Part shown: one piece after another, positions 38,839 through 47,983 of the stretch
Layout: every line of letters begins with the position of its first letter
Numbering within the stretch: position 1 is the stretch's first letter
Assembly: GCF_000022145.1 (NCBI RefSeq)
Contig: NC_011891.1
Coordinates: 4,942,501 to 5,006,500 of the forward strand
Direction: 5' to 3'
From: Anaeromyxobacter dehalogenans 2CP-1
Lineage (GTDB): Bacteria > Myxococcota > Myxococcia > Myxococcales > Anaeromyxobacteraceae
Length of the DNA: 64,000 bases
Notes under the pieces: generated by a model
Told to the model about the DNA's origin: nothing
The model's input: the letters and a program-made list of their open reading frames with translations, nothing else
Database searches by the model: none
Translations under genes and position numbers: made by a program

Positions 38839-39207
38839 TCAGGCGTCGCCCATCACCTTCTTGACGACCGACAGCACGTCCTCGGCCTTGAACGGCTTCA
38901 CGATGAAGTCGCTCGCGCCGGCCTCGATCGCCTCCATCACCAGCGACTCCTGGCCCAGCGCGCTGCACATCACGATCACCGCCCGCGCGTCGTGCTTGAT
39001 GATCTCGCGGGTGGCCTCGATGCCGCTCTTGAACGGCATCACGATGTCCATGGTGGTGAGGTCGGGCTTCAGCTCCTTGTACTTCTCCACCGCCTCGAGG
39101 CCGTTCGCGGCCTCGCCCACGACCTCGAACCCGGACCCGGAGAAGATGTCCTTGATCATGTTCCGCATGAAGATCGCGTCGTCGACGATCAGGACTCGCT
39201 TCGCCAT
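38839..39207 (-). CDS. cheY: Single-domain response regulator CheY
   Basis: 122 residues; the ATG at 39207 gives the canonical MAKRVLIVDDA start, while the longer frame adds 13 residues. Receiver fold with acidic pair D9-D10, phospho-acceptor D54 in TTMDIVMP, the Ser switch in MCSALGQ and Lys in FIVKPF. No output domain, so it acts by binding a partner such as a motor or polarity protein. It lies between cheW and cheA, and CheC is its likely phosphatase. Confidence 0.95.
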   Translation of the reverse strand: MAKRVLIVDDAIFMRNMIKDIFSGSGFEVVGEAANGLEAVEKYKELKPDLTTMDIVMPFKSGIEATREIIKHDARAVIVMCSALGQESLVMEAIEAGASDFIVKPFKAEDVLSVVKKVMGDA

Positions 39208-39297
39208 GGACTCAGGGCCCTCCCGGGAATCCGGGGACGTTACCATCGGTCTTGCGCGCCGGACAAGGCGCCGCCCGCCTGCACACCTCGCCGCACG

Positions 39298-39711
39298 TCA
39301 CCTCCCGCCGAACAGCGCGGAGGCCTGCTCGGCCAGCGCCTCGGCGCCGAGCACCGTCACCGCCCCGGTGCGCGCCTCGGCGAGCCCGCGCACCAGCCCG
39401 CCGCCCGCCTCCGGCGGCGCGAGCGGCTCGACCCCGAGCACCCCGCCGATGAGCAGGCCCAGCGTGCGCTTTCCGTGGTCCAGGATGAGCACCATCCCGG
39501 CCCCGTCGCGGAGCGGCTGGGCCGGCAGCCCCACCAGCGCGGCGAGGTCCACCACCGCCACCACCCGGCCGCGCAGGTTCATGACGCCGCGCACCGCCTC
39601 GGAGGCGCGCGGCACCCGCGCGAAGGGGGGCTGCGGCAGCACCACCTCGCGCACCGCCGCGAGCGGCAGGGCGTAGCGCTCGCCGGCGACGCGGAAGACG
39701 ACGTGGCGCAC
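39298..39711 (-). CDS. cheW: CheW-like coupling protein
   Basis: 137 residues, a single CheW domain. Recognisable are the YALPLAAVREVV strand-helix start, RVPRASEAVRGVMNLRGRVVAVVDLA (given here in parts: RVPRAS, GVMNLRG, VVAVVDLA), and a closing beta barrel. It links the MCP signalling tip to CheA. Short for the family, with a compact C-terminus. It starts 11 nt after the mcp stop, and 90 nt separate it from cheY. Confidence 0.93.
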   Translation of the reverse strand: MRHVVFRVAGERYALPLAAVREVVLPQPPFARVPRASEAVRGVMNLRGRVVAVVDLAALVGLPAQPLRDGAGMVLILDHGKRTLGLLIGGVLGVEPLAPPEAGGGLVRGLAEARTGAVTVLGAEALAEQASALFGGR

Positions 39712-39722
39712 GCCTGGCGACC

Positions 39723-41111
39723 TCAGCCCAGCCGGAACCGCGAGACCACCGTCTGCAGCTCGACCGAGAGGTTGGTGAGCTCCTGCGCGGCGCTCGCCAT
39801 CTGCGACACGGCCGCGATCTGCTCGGCGGTGACCTTGCGGACCTGCTCGGTGGCGCTCGCGTTCGACGAGGCCACGTCGGAGATGTGGTCCATGGCCTGG
39901 ACCATGTCGGCCGAGCCGTTCAGCTGCTCGCGCGCGTCCTGCGAGATGACCCGGACCTTCTCGGCGCCGCTCGCCGCGATGGTGGCGATGTCCGAGAGCG
40001 TGCGGATGATCGCGTTCAGGTCCTCGCGCCCGTCGCCCAGCTCGGCGACCGACTCCTTCATGGTCTCGACCACCTTCGCGGCGCGGCCGGAGATGTCGGT
40101 CGCGAGCGACGAGATCTGCTCGGCCGAGCGGCCGGCCGCCTCGGCGAGCTTGCGCACCTCCTCGGCCACCACCGCGAACCCGCGCCCGTACTCGCCGGCG
40201 CGCGCCGCCTCGATGGTCGCGTTCAGCGCGAGCAGGTTGGTCTGGTTGGCCACCTGGGTGATGGCCTCCGCGATCTTGGAGATCTCCTTGGTGCGCTCGC
40301 CGAACGCGAACACCTGCTCGCTGGCGGCCTCGATGCGGGCGAACACCTTCTTCACCTTCTCGCCGGCGAGCCGGGCCGCCTCGCCGCCGGACGCGGCCGA
40401 GGTGCTCGTCTCCACCGAGGCGCGGGCCGCCTCCTCGGCGCTGCGGGCGGTGCGCTCGATGGAGGCGGCGATCTCGCCGATCACCTTCGAGGTCCGCTCC
40501 ACCAGGTCGGACTGCTGCCCGGCGCCCACCGCGATCTTCTCCATCGACGAGGCCACCTCGTCGGTGGAGGCGTTCACGTCCTCGGCGCTCGTCTGCAGGT
40601 CGTTGGCGCTGTCCGAGACCGACTGCGCGGTCCGCTGGATCCGCGAGACGAGGTCCCGCAGGTTCTCCTGCATGGTGCGGATGGCCTCGGTGAGGTCGTC
40701 GATCTCGTCGTGGAACGCCTTCTGCTCCTCCGAGACCACCGCGCGCGAGAGGTCGCCGCGGCTGATCTCCACCGCGCTCGCCTTCAGCCGGCCGACGCGC
40801 GCGACGCGCGCGATGGCGAGCGTGAGCCCCTGCCCGAGCGCGAGCGTCAGCACGAGGATGATGACGACGCCCGCGGCGCGGCTCGCCACCCAGGCCTGCA
40901 CGAGCGGCACCGCGAACAGCAGCACGCCGCCCACGATGAAGTAGGAGACGAGGATCTTCGTCTGGAGCGAGACGGTCAGGCCGGCGGCGGCCGGCGCGGG
41001 GCGCAGCGGCGGCTCGGCGGCCCGGCCGCGCACCGCCACCAAGTGCGGCGCGTCCTGCCAGCGGGCGCTCGGGCGGGTGGACTGGAGTCGCTCGTCTCTC
41101 GCTCGGGCCAC
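39723..41111 (-). CDS. Methyl-accepting chemotaxis protein without periplasmic sensor domain
   Basis: 462 residues from a GTG. Two membrane helices (about residues 50-72 and 77-98) are separated by only a few residues, so there is no periplasmic ligand domain. A HAMP domain and a long coiled-coil signalling domain follow. The signalling hairpin tip is intact ([36 protein letters not shown], seen here as [10 protein letters not shown] and [15 protein letters not shown]). It probably senses membrane state or a cytoplasmic signal. No CheR-binding pentapeptide is at the C-terminus, and no cheR or cheB is in the window. First gene of the chemosensory operon. Confidence 0.93.
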   Translation of the reverse strand: MARARDERLQSTRPSARWQDAPHLVAVRGRAAEPPLRPAPAAAGLTVSLQTKILVSYFIVGGVLLFAVPLVQAWVASRAAGVVIILVLTLALGQGLTLAIARVARVGRLKASAVEISRGDLSRAVVSEEQKAFHDEIDDLTEAIRTMQENLRDLVSRIQRTAQSVSDSANDLQTSAEDVNASTDEVASSMEKIAVGAGQQSDLVERTSKVIGEIAASIERTARSAEEAARASVETSTSAASGGEAARLAGEKVKKVFARIEAASEQVFAFGERTKEISKIAEAITQVANQTNLLALNATIEAARAGEYGRGFAVVAEEVRKLAEAAGRSAEQISSLATDISGRAAKVVETMKESVAELGDGREDLNAIIRTLSDIATIAASGAEKVRVISQDAREQLNGSADMVQAMDHISDVASSNASATEQVRKVTAEQIAAVSQMASAAQELTNLSVELQTVVSRFRLG

Positions 41112-41199
41112 GATGCCTCTCTCGTCTCGCCGCTCGGGGAAGGGGTCGCCCCGCGGGGCGGTGACCGGCGGGCCGATCCTAGACCCGCGGGAGGTGATG

Positions 41200-42189
41200 T
41201 CAAAGAGGGCGCGGTGCGCGGAGGTGGTCGTGGCCGGAAGGCGCCGGGCGCTCGGCGCCGTCGGCGCCGAGGATGCGCACGCCCGACCCTCGCTCGACCC
41301 GCCCGATCACCGCCAGCGGAACCCGCGCCCGCGCGGCGGCGCGGAGCGCCCTCGCCAGGCGGGCGGGCGGCAGCGCGGCCACCAGCTCGTAGTCCTCGCC
41401 GCCCCCGAGCGCCGGCCCGAGCGGATCGGGGAGCGAGCGAGCGACGCGCCGGTAGGCCGCCGAGGTCGGGACCGCCGCCGCGTCGAGCACCGCCGCCACG
41501 CCGGACTCGTCGCAGAGGTGGCCGAGGTCCTGGACCAGGCCGTCGGAGACGTCGATGGCGGCCCGCGCCACCCCGGCGAGCGCCCGCCCCAGCGCGAGGC
41601 GCGGCGCGGGCCGGCGCTGCCGCCGGACCAGCGCGGCGGGCGCGCCGGGCGCGAGGCCCAGCGCGGCGTCGCCGAACGTGCCGGAGGCGACGAGGAGGTC
41701 GCCGGGCCGGGCGCCGGAGCGCAGCAGCGCCCGGCCGCGCCGGACCGCGCCGACCGCGGTCACGGTCACCGACAGCTCGGAGGCGCGCGAGACGTTCCCG
41801 CCCACCACCGCGATCCGGTGCGCGCGGGCGCAGGCACCCAGGCCGCGCGCCACGCCCTCGAGCCGCTCGGGCGGCGTGCCGCGCGGGAACGCCAGGGCGA
41901 CGAGCGCCCAGAGCGGGCGCGCGCCCATCGAGGCGAGGTCGGAGAGGTTCACCGCGAGCGCCTTCCAGCCCACGTCCTCCGCGGTGAAGCGCGCGTCGAA
42001 GTGGACGCCCTCCACCACCGCGTCCACGGTGGCGGCGAGGTCCTCGCCGGGCGGCGGCGCGAGCAGCGCCGTGTCGTCGCCGGGGCCGAGGCGCACGCCC
42101 GCGCCGGCGAGCGGCAGCGCGCGGGTGAAGCGCTCGATGAGCTCGAACTCGCCCGGGGGCGGGCGCGGCGCGGCGGCGCGGCGCGGCAC
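41200..42189 (-). CDS. thiL: Thiamine-monophosphate kinase
   Basis: 329 residues. ATP-dependent phosphorylation of thiamine phosphate to thiamine pyrophosphate, the last step of the pathway. Motifs: EFELIERF near the start, [10 protein letters not shown] with the metal-binding Asp pair, [23 protein letters not shown], and [20 protein letters not shown] and GGGEDYELV follow, all typical of ThiL. It starts 6 nt after the PocR-kinase stop, so it is probably the last gene of that unit despite the unrelated role. The MCP gene follows 88 nt later on the same strand. Confidence 0.95.
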   Translation of the reverse strand: MPRRAAAPRPPPGEFELIERFTRALPLAGAGVRLGPGDDTALLAPPPGEDLAATVDAVVEGVHFDARFTAEDVGWKALAVNLSDLASMGARPLWALVALAFPRGTPPERLEGVARGLGACARAHRIAVVGGNVSRASELSVTVTAVGAVRRGRALLRSGARPGDLLVASGTFGDAALGLAPGAPAALVRRQRRPAPRLALGRALAGVARAAIDVSDGLVQDLGHLCDESGVAAVLDAAAVPTSAAYRRVARSLPDPLGPALGGGEDYELVAALPPARLARALRAAARARVPLAVIGRVERGSGVRILGADGAERPAPSGHDHLRAPRPL

Positions 42190-42195
42190 GGCGCG

Positions 42196-43581
42196 CTAGC
42201 GCCCCACCGCCGGGGACGGCCCCACCGGCGTGAGCGCCGGCGCCGGCGCCGCGCGGATGGGCAGCAGCACGGTGAACACCGAGCCGGTGCCGGCCGCGGA
42301 GCGGACGCGGATCTCGCCGCCGTGCGCCTCCACGAAGCTCTTCACGATGGCGAGCCCCAGGCCCGCGCCGCCGTACTCGCGCGTCGAGGAGCCGTCCACC
42401 TGGTAGAAGACGTCGAACACCTTGCCGAGGTGCTCCTCGGGGATGCCGATGCCGCTGTCCACCACGTGGATGGCGAGCCGCTCGGCCGGGAGGACCTCGG
42501 CGCTCACGGTGATGCTGCCGCCGGGCGGCGTGAACTTCACCGCGTTCGAGCAGAGGTTCACCAGGCACTGGCGGAGCTTGTCGCGGTCGGCGTGGATCCG
42601 CGGCAGCGGCGTCGTGTCGCAGGACACCTTCAGCCCCTTCTTGCGCGCGATGGGGAGCAGCGTCGCCACCGCGTCGCGCATGAGCTGGACCGCGTCCACC
42701 TCGGAGAGCACGAGCCGCACCCGGCCCGCCTCGATCTTGGAGATGTCGAGGATCGAGGTGATGAGCTGGAGCAGGTTCTCGCCCTTCTCCATGATGATGC
42801 CGAGGTACTCGCGCTGCTCGGCGGTGAGCGGGCCGCCGAGGCCCTCCAGCATCATCTCGGAGTACCCGATGACGCTGGTGAGCGGCGTCCGCAGCTCGTG
42901 GCTCATGGTGGCGAGGAAGTTCGACTTCAGCCGGTCGAGCTCCTTCAGCTTCGCGTAGCTGTCCTCGAGCTTCTGGTTCTTGTCCTGCAGCTCGCGGTAG
43001 CTGTCGGTGACCGCCTCGATGTGCAGCTTCGCCGCGATGAGGTTCTTGTGGCCGGTGAACACCATCACGTCGAGGAGGTCCATGAAGTGCTTCAGGATCT
43101 TCTCGGCGGTGGGCACCGACACGCGGCGGATCTTGGCGAGGTAGCCGGTGGCCTGCGCGACGTCGAAGTCCTCGGCGATGCCGGTCAGCGCCGCCGGCAG
43201 CGCGGCCAGGTCGTCGGGCACGAACGGGCCGAACACCACCCGGCCGATGAGGTCGCCCTCGTACATGATCGGGTGGACGAGGTAGCGGCAGCCGGAGAAG
43301 CACGCGAAGGTGACCGGGGCCGGCTCCTCCGGCACGGCCTCCGCCTTCACCCGCCCCACCGTCTCGATGCACTGCTCGCGGCCGGCCGGCTTCGACCAGA
43401 TGTAGCCGCAGAAGTCGGCGTTGCCGACCTTCACGTCCACCAGCTTGTTGCCGGCCTCGTCGAACACCTTCAGGCCGATCCGGTACAGGTCGGAGAAGGA
43501 GTGGCAGACCTCCGCGAAGGCGCGGAGGTCGAGCAGGTCGGACAGCGGGATCCGCTGGTTGAGGAACGACGCGCCGATCAT
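42196..43581 (-). CDS. Hybrid-free sensor histidine kinase with PocR sensory domain
   Basis: 461 residues from the ATG at 43581, which overlaps the GTPase stop (ATGA). Residues about 12-175 match the PocR sensory domain. They include Cys58 and Cys71 (FCGYIW, REQCIE) and Cys94/Cys98 (FACFSGC), a Cys set proposed in this family to bind a metal or sense a small molecule. A coiled coil (about 190-215) leads to HisKA with His228 in SHELRTPLTSV. The ATPase follows with NLCSNAVKFTP, DSGIGIP, and GGAGLGLAI. Cytoplasmic, with no receiver domain. Translational coupling to an MglA-like GTPase implies a joint signalling role, perhaps at the cell pole. Confidence 0.92.
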   Translation of the reverse strand: MIGASFLNQRIPLSDLLDLRAFAEVCHSFSDLYRIGLKVFDEAGNKLVDVKVGNADFCGYIWSKPAGREQCIETVGRVKAEAVPEEPAPVTFACFSGCRYLVHPIMYEGDLIGRVVFGPFVPDDLAALPAALTGIAEDFDVAQATGYLAKIRRVSVPTAEKILKHFMDLLDVMVFTGHKNLIAAKLHIEAVTDSYRELQDKNQKLEDSYAKLKELDRLKSNFLATMSHELRTPLTSVIGYSEMMLEGLGGPLTAEQREYLGIIMEKGENLLQLITSILDISKIEAGRVRLVLSEVDAVQLMRDAVATLLPIARKKGLKVSCDTTPLPRIHADRDKLRQCLVNLCSNAVKFTPPGGSITVSAEVLPAERLAIHVVDSGIGIPEEHLGKVFDVFYQVDGSSTREYGGAGLGLAIVKSFVEAHGGEIRVRSAAGTGSVFTVLLPIRAAPAPALTPVGPSPAVGR

Positions 43582-44270
43582 GGCACCGTCGCCTCGGGCG
43601 GCAGCCGCGCGCCGCGCAGGTCCACGTGCGAGAAGATCTGGCCCAGGAACTCCTTCTCCGGGATCTGCCAGACCGCCTCCAGGCCGAAGGCCCGGTCCAG
43701 GCTGCGGTAGCAGCGCTGCAGCACGAGGTAGAGCGTCTCCACCACCCCGTCGCCGCGGATGGCCGTCGCCGGCACGAACGGCGGCTGGATCACCCTGCGC
43801 AGGTCGTCGAGCTCGTGGTCGGCGCGCGCGTCGGGCAGGTCGCGCTTGTTGAGCTGGACGACGATGGGCAGGGTCCGGTAGTCGAGCCCGTTCGCCTCCA
43901 GGTTCGCGAGCATGTTGTTCCAGTACGCGAGCGTCGAGCCGGCCTCGCTGCGGCGCGAGTCGGCCACGAACGCCACCGCGTCGGTGCCCTGGAGCACGAT
44001 GCGCCGGGTGGACTCGTGCATCACCTGCCCCGGCACCGTGTACAGCTTCAGCTTCACCTTCACGCCGGCCCGGGTGCGGAAGAACACCGGCATCATGTCG
44101 AAGAACAGCGTGCGATCGTCCTTGGTGTCGAGCGTCATCAGACGCCCGCGGACCTTGGGGTCGATCTTCTGGAAGAGCGACTGGAGGTTGGTCGTCTTCC
44201 CGGAGAGCGCGGGGCCGTAATAGACGACCTTGACCGCGATCTCCCGGCTGTCTTGGTTGAACTGGACCAT
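43578..44270 (-). CDS. MglA-like small GTPase
   Basis: 230 residues from the ATG at 44270; an ATG at 44291 would add 7. Ras-like fold with P-loop GPALSGKTT at residues 19-27 and NKRD base-specificity motif at 141-144. The third motif reads TVPG (residues 78-81), where most GTPases have D-x2-G. Thr at this place, within LYTVPGQV, is the known peculiarity of MglA, the polarity switch of myxobacteria. FVADSRRSEAG and VVQLNKRDLP further match the family. About 35 residues longer than MglA at the C-terminus. No MglB neighbour; instead it is fused by ATGA overlap to a PocR kinase. Likely a cytoplasmic polarity or signalling switch. Confidence 0.9.
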   Translation of the reverse strand: MVQFNQDSREIAVKVVYYGPALSGKTTNLQSLFQKIDPKVRGRLMTLDTKDDRTLFFDMMPVFFRTRAGVKVKLKLYTVPGQVMHESTRRIVLQGTDAVAFVADSRRSEAGSTLAYWNNMLANLEANGLDYRTLPIVVQLNKRDLPDARADHELDDLRRVIQPPFVPATAIRGDGVVETLYLVLQRCYRSLDRAFGLEAVWQIPEKEFLGQIFSHVDLRGARLPPEATVP

Positions 44271-44420
44271 GCGCGTGGGGGCGCGCCGCACCGACGGCGG
44301 CCGCGGCGGCCATCCTAGCCCAACGGCGCCCCGGCCGAACCTTTCCGCCGCCCGCTCGCCCGCTTCGGGAGCCCCGGGCCGGCGGGACCCTGTCCCCTCG
44401 CCCGGGGGAACCGTCTCCCG

Positions 44421-46427
44421 CTACCCGCCCAGCCACCAGCGCCGGGCGTCCTCCACCGTCCGCAGCAGCGGGCAGCGCGGCAGGGTGGCGAGGAAGGCGC
44501 GGCCGTAGCCCTTCGTGACCAGCCGCCGATCGAGCACCGCCACCAGGCCCCGGTCCTCGCGCGTCCGCACCAGCCGCCCGAAGCCCTGGCGCAGCGCCAG
44601 CGCGGCGGCCGGGACCTGCAGCTCGGAGAAGCCGTCGCGCCCCTCCTCCTCGAGCGCGCGGAGCCGCGCCGACATGACCGGATCGCCCGGGGGCGCGAAC
44701 GGGAGCCGGTCGATGATGACGAGCGAGAGCGCCTCGCCCGGCACGTCCACGCCCTCCCAGAAGCTGGCGGTCGCGAACAGCACGCTCGGCTCGGAGCGGA
44801 ACTCGTCGAGCAGCCGCGACTTGGGCCGGTCGCCCTGCCGCAGCACCTGGTACGGCAGGTCGCGGCAGGCCTCGTGGAACGCGTTCATGTTCCGGTTCGA
44901 GGTGCAGAGCACGAAGGCGCGGCCGCCGGTGACGGCGGTGAGCGCGCGGATCGACTCCGCCGCGGCGCGCACGAACCCGGGGTCGTTCGGCTCGGGCAGC
45001 CCCTCCGGCGAGACCAGCGCCGCCTGCCGGGCGTAGTCGAACGGCCCCTCGAAGCGGCGCTCCTCGACCTCCAGCTCCGGGAGCAGGCCGACCTGCCGGC
45101 GGAAGAAGTCGAAGCGGCCCTGCGCGGCGAGGGTCGCGCTCGTGAACACGGCGGTGTCGGTGCGCTGGTACAGCCGCTCGCGCAGCTCCTCGGCGACGTC
45201 GATGGGCGCCGCCCGCAGGAACACGCCGCGCCCGCGCACCTCGCCGAAGTACACGCGCGACGGCTCCTTCATGGCGGTGACCGCGGCCACCTCGACCCGC
45301 AGCTCGCCGGCGCGCCGCGCGATCTGCGAGAGCGCCGGCGTGACCGCGTCGCCGAGCAGCTCGCGGAGCCCGGCCAGCGACTCGTCGAGGCGCTGGAGGT
45401 CGCGCTGCGCCGCGTCCATCACCGCCGGGGTGAGCGCGGCCTTCACGCCCTCCTCCTCGTCGCGCCGGGCCGGGCGCCGCCGGGGCGGGGGCCCGAAGCC
45501 GCGGCCGCGCGCGGGCGTCCCGCCCTGGCGCAGCCCGTCCGCGACCGCCTGGAAGAACCGCTCGCCCGCCTTGCGCAGCTCGCCGGTGGTCTCGCGCATC
45601 ATCGAGGCGAGGTCGGGCCGGTCCGCCACCGCGCGGAGCGCGTCGCGCGACAGCTCCTCCACCCGGTAGGACGAGACCTGCAGCCCGAAGTACTCGGTGG
45701 CGACGTCCTCCACCGCGTGCGCCTCGTCGAAGATCACGACGTCGTGCTCGGGCAGGATCTCCACCCCGGCGCGCGAGGTGCGCATGGCGAGGTCGGCGAA
45801 GAACAGGTGGTGGTTGACGAGCAGGACGTCGGCCTGCGCCGCGAGCGCGCGGGCGCGGGTGACGAAGCACTCCTCGTAGCGGGCGCACTCGCGGCCCAGG
45901 CAGTTCTCGCTGGTGGCGGAGAGGTCCTTCCAGGTGTGGAACTGGTCGGGCAGGTCGATCTCGCTCCGGTCGCCGGTCTCGGTGCGGCGCGCCCACGCCT
46001 CGATGCGCGGCCAGAGCGCCGCCTCCTCGCGCGCCGGGAACGTGGCGGCGCGGGCGAACTCCTCGCCGCGGGCCAGGCAGAAGTAGTTGGACCGGCCCTT
46101 CAGGTAGGCGGCGCCGAACTCGAGCCCGCAGGCGTCGCGGAGCAGCGGGATGTCCTTCTGCCAGAGCTGCTCCTGCAGCGTCTTCGTCGCTGTGGAGACG
46201 ATCACCCGCCGGCCCGAGAGCACCGCCGGCACGAGGTACGCGAGCGTCTTGCCGGTGCCGGTGCCGGCCTCGGCCACGAGGTAGCCGCGGCGCTCGATGG
46301 CGCGCTCCACCGCGCGCGCCATCTCGAGCTGGTCCTCGCGGTGCTCGTAGCCGGGGAGCGCCGCGGCCAGGCGTCCGCCGGGGCCGAGGATGGCGTCCAG
46401 CGAGGGGTGGGCGGGCAGGGGGATCAG
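44421..46427 (-). CDS. dinG: DinG/XPD-family iron-sulfur DNA helicase
   Basis: About 668 residues. The ATG at 46322 is internal: homologous sequence (ILGPGGRLAAALPGYEHREDQLEM, seen in parts ILGPGG, LPGYEHR, DQLEM) continues upstream in frame. No ATG or GTG is available there. A CTG at 46427 overlaps the upstream stop as CTGA, so I take it as the start. Walker A is EAGTGTGKT and the DEAH box is VIFDEAHAVED. Four Cys (YFC, ENC, REC, EEC) bind the 4Fe-4S cluster. Motif VI is LRQGFGRLVR. A 5'-3' helicase acting on D-loops, R-loops or replication conflicts. A low-complexity Arg/Pro insert lies near residues 305-330. Confidence 0.9.
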   Translation of the reverse strand: MIPLPAHPSLDAILGPGGRLAAALPGYEHREDQLEMARAVERAIERRGYLVAEAGTGTGKTLAYLVPAVLSGRRVIVSTATKTLQEQLWQKDIPLLRDACGLEFGAAYLKGRSNYFCLARGEEFARAATFPAREEAALWPRIEAWARRTETGDRSEIDLPDQFHTWKDLSATSENCLGRECARYEECFVTRARALAAQADVLLVNHHLFFADLAMRTSRAGVEILPEHDVVIFDEAHAVEDVATEYFGLQVSSYRVEELSRDALRAVADRPDLASMMRETTGELRKAGERFFQAVADGLRQGGTPARGRGFGPPPRRRPARRDEEEGVKAALTPAVMDAAQRDLQRLDESLAGLRELLGDAVTPALSQIARRAGELRVEVAAVTAMKEPSRVYFGEVRGRGVFLRAAPIDVAEELRERLYQRTDTAVFTSATLAAQGRFDFFRRQVGLLPELEVEERRFEGPFDYARQAALVSPEGLPEPNDPGFVRAAAESIRALTAVTGGRAFVLCTSNRNMNAFHEACRDLPYQVLRQGDRPKSRLLDEFRSEPSVLFATASFWEGVDVPGEALSLVIIDRLPFAPPGDPVMSARLRALEEEGRDGFSELQVPAAALALRQGFGRLVRTREDRGLVAVLDRRLVTKGYGRAFLATLPRCPLLRTVEDARRWWLGG

Positions 46428-46885
46428 GACGGGCTCCCGGTGAGCAGGACGGCGAGGCGGAAGGCGGCCCAGGCGGCCGCGGCGCCGAGGGCGACGAGCG
46501 CGGCGACGACGAGGCGGCGGTGGAGCTTGCCGGCCTGGCGCGGCACGGTGCGCGGCAGCGACGCGAGGCCCTGGACGGTGGCGCGCTTCACCACCTCGTC
46601 GCGCAGGCGCGCGGCGGTGGGGTCGCCGGGGCGCTCCGCGAGCACCGCGCGGTAGCGCCCGCCGGCGACGGCCAGCCCCTCGAGATCGGCGAAGCGCGCC
46701 AGGTACGCGCGGTGCGCGCCCTCGTCGTCCCAGGCCGCGACCACCCGGGCCCAGGCCTCGGCCTCGGCCTCGTCGGGGGCGGCGGCCGGCGCTGCTGCGG
46801 CGGCGGGCGCCTCGGCGGGCGCGGGCTCCGGCGCGGGGCCGGGCGCCGCCGGTGCGTCCGGGCGCGGGGTCTCGGGGGTGGACAT
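46424..46885 (-). CDS. Ala/Pro-rich hypothetical protein with C-terminal membrane anchor
   Basis: 153 residues. The first 45 are Pro/Ala/Glu repeats of low complexity. The middle has a helical region with WDDEGAHRAYLARFADLEGL and YRAVLAERPGDP, resembling one tetratricopeptide-like helix pair. The last 35 are a single membrane helix preceded by basic residues. A tail-anchored protein with a cytoplasmic domain is the simplest reading. No family recognised. It is translationally coupled to dinG through a CTGA overlap, and 54 nt separate it from the M50 protease upstream. Confidence 0.7.
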   Translation of the reverse strand: MSTPETPRPDAPAAPGPAPEPAPAEAPAAAAAPAAAPDEAEAEAWARVVAAWDDEGAHRAYLARFADLEGLAVAGGRYRAVLAERPGDPTAARLRDEVVKRATVQGLASLPRTVPRQAGKLHRRLVVAALVALGAAAAWAAFRLAVLLTGSPS

Positions 46886-46939
46886 CGGGGGCGCGAGTCT
46901 AGCCGAAAGGCCCGCCGGCCGGAGCAGCCGGCCGGGCCG

Positions 46940-47887
46940 CTAGAGCGAGATGGGGACCGGGACGAAGGTGACGACGAACAGGAGCAGCGTCGCGACCGCC
47001 AGGACGCGCCGTCCGGGCGACAGCGGCTCGTCGCGGAGCGGGGGCGGGTGGCGCGCGCCGATGAGGAACCGGGTCAGCAGCCACCAGAACAGCCAGTTCC
47101 AGGACAGCGTCAGGCCCGCGACGAGCAGCCCCGCCGACACCACCTCGGAGCCCGCGCGCGCGCCGCGCCGGCCGAGCAGCGCGTAGAGCACGTGGCCGCC
47201 GTCGAGCTGGCCCATGGGCACGAGGTTGAGGCTGGTGACGAGCAGGCCGAGCCAGGCGGCGAAGCCCACCGGGTGCACGAACACCTCGTGGCCGGCGGGC
47301 AGCGTCCCCCACACCAGCCGCTGCGCGGCCCAGGTCACCAGGCTGTCGCCGTAGACGCGCACGCCGGTGTCGGGGCCGAACAGCTCGCGGCCGTCCATCC
47401 AGGCGCGGAGCGCGTCGAGCGGCGAGGCCACCGTCGAGCCCGCCACGCCGGCGGCCACCTGGTGGACCTCGGAGTGCGCGAGCCCCCACACCAGCAGCGG
47501 CACCGCCACCAGGAACCCGGCGATGGGGCCGGCCGCGCCGATCTCCAGCGTGGCCTGGCGCGAGGGGAGCGCCGAGCGGATGCGGATCACCGCGCCGAGC
47601 GTGCCGGCGCCGAACGGCACCGGGATGAAGTAGGGCAGCGTCGTGTCCACCCGGTGCCGGCGCGCCAGCACGTAGTGGCCCATCTCGTGGGTGAAGAGGA
47701 TCGCCACGAGCGCGCCCGCGAACGGCAGCCCGCCCTCGAGCACGCGCCCGAGCGTCGGGCCAAGCGGCGCGAGCGGCGAGAGGGTGAAGCCGGCCCACAG
47801 CGTGGTGGCCAGGGTGGCGAGGAACAGCGCCAGGTTGGCCGCGGGGAAGCGGCTCCGCGGCCGCGGTCGGAGCACGAGCTCGTCCAT
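46940..47887 (-). CDS. Site-2 protease-like M50 zinc metallopeptidase
   Basis: 315 residues with about seven membrane helices. The catalytic zinc site is HEMGH (about residue 67) in LFTHEMGHYV. The third ligand is in NLVPMGQLDGGHVLYALLG, with the conserved Asp-Gly-Gly. Both define family M50 intramembrane proteases. There is no PDZ domain, as in the plant EGY and some bacterial stand-alone S2P proteins. It probably cleaves membrane-bound regulators such as anti-sigma factors, but no such gene adjoins it. A separate unit between the LpoA-like and small membrane-protein genes. Confidence 0.92.
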   Translation of the reverse strand: MDELVLRPRPRSRFPAANLALFLATLATTLWAGFTLSPLAPLGPTLGRVLEGGLPFAGALVAILFTHEMGHYVLARRHRVDTTLPYFIPVPFGAGTLGAVIRIRSALPSRQATLEIGAAGPIAGFLVAVPLLVWGLAHSEVHQVAAGVAGSTVASPLDALRAWMDGRELFGPDTGVRVYGDSLVTWAAQRLVWGTLPAGHEVFVHPVGFAAWLGLLVTSLNLVPMGQLDGGHVLYALLGRRGARAGSEVVSAGLLVAGLTLSWNWLFWWLLTRFLIGARHPPPLRDEPLSPGRRVLAVATLLLFVVTFVPVPISL

Positions 47888-47983
47888 CCGGAAGGTAAGC
47901 TAATGGCCGCCCGCGGCGCGGGCCAAGGTTCGGCGCGCCCGGGCGCCGCGGGTCGCGCCGGCGCCGGCTCGCCCAGGGTTCGC

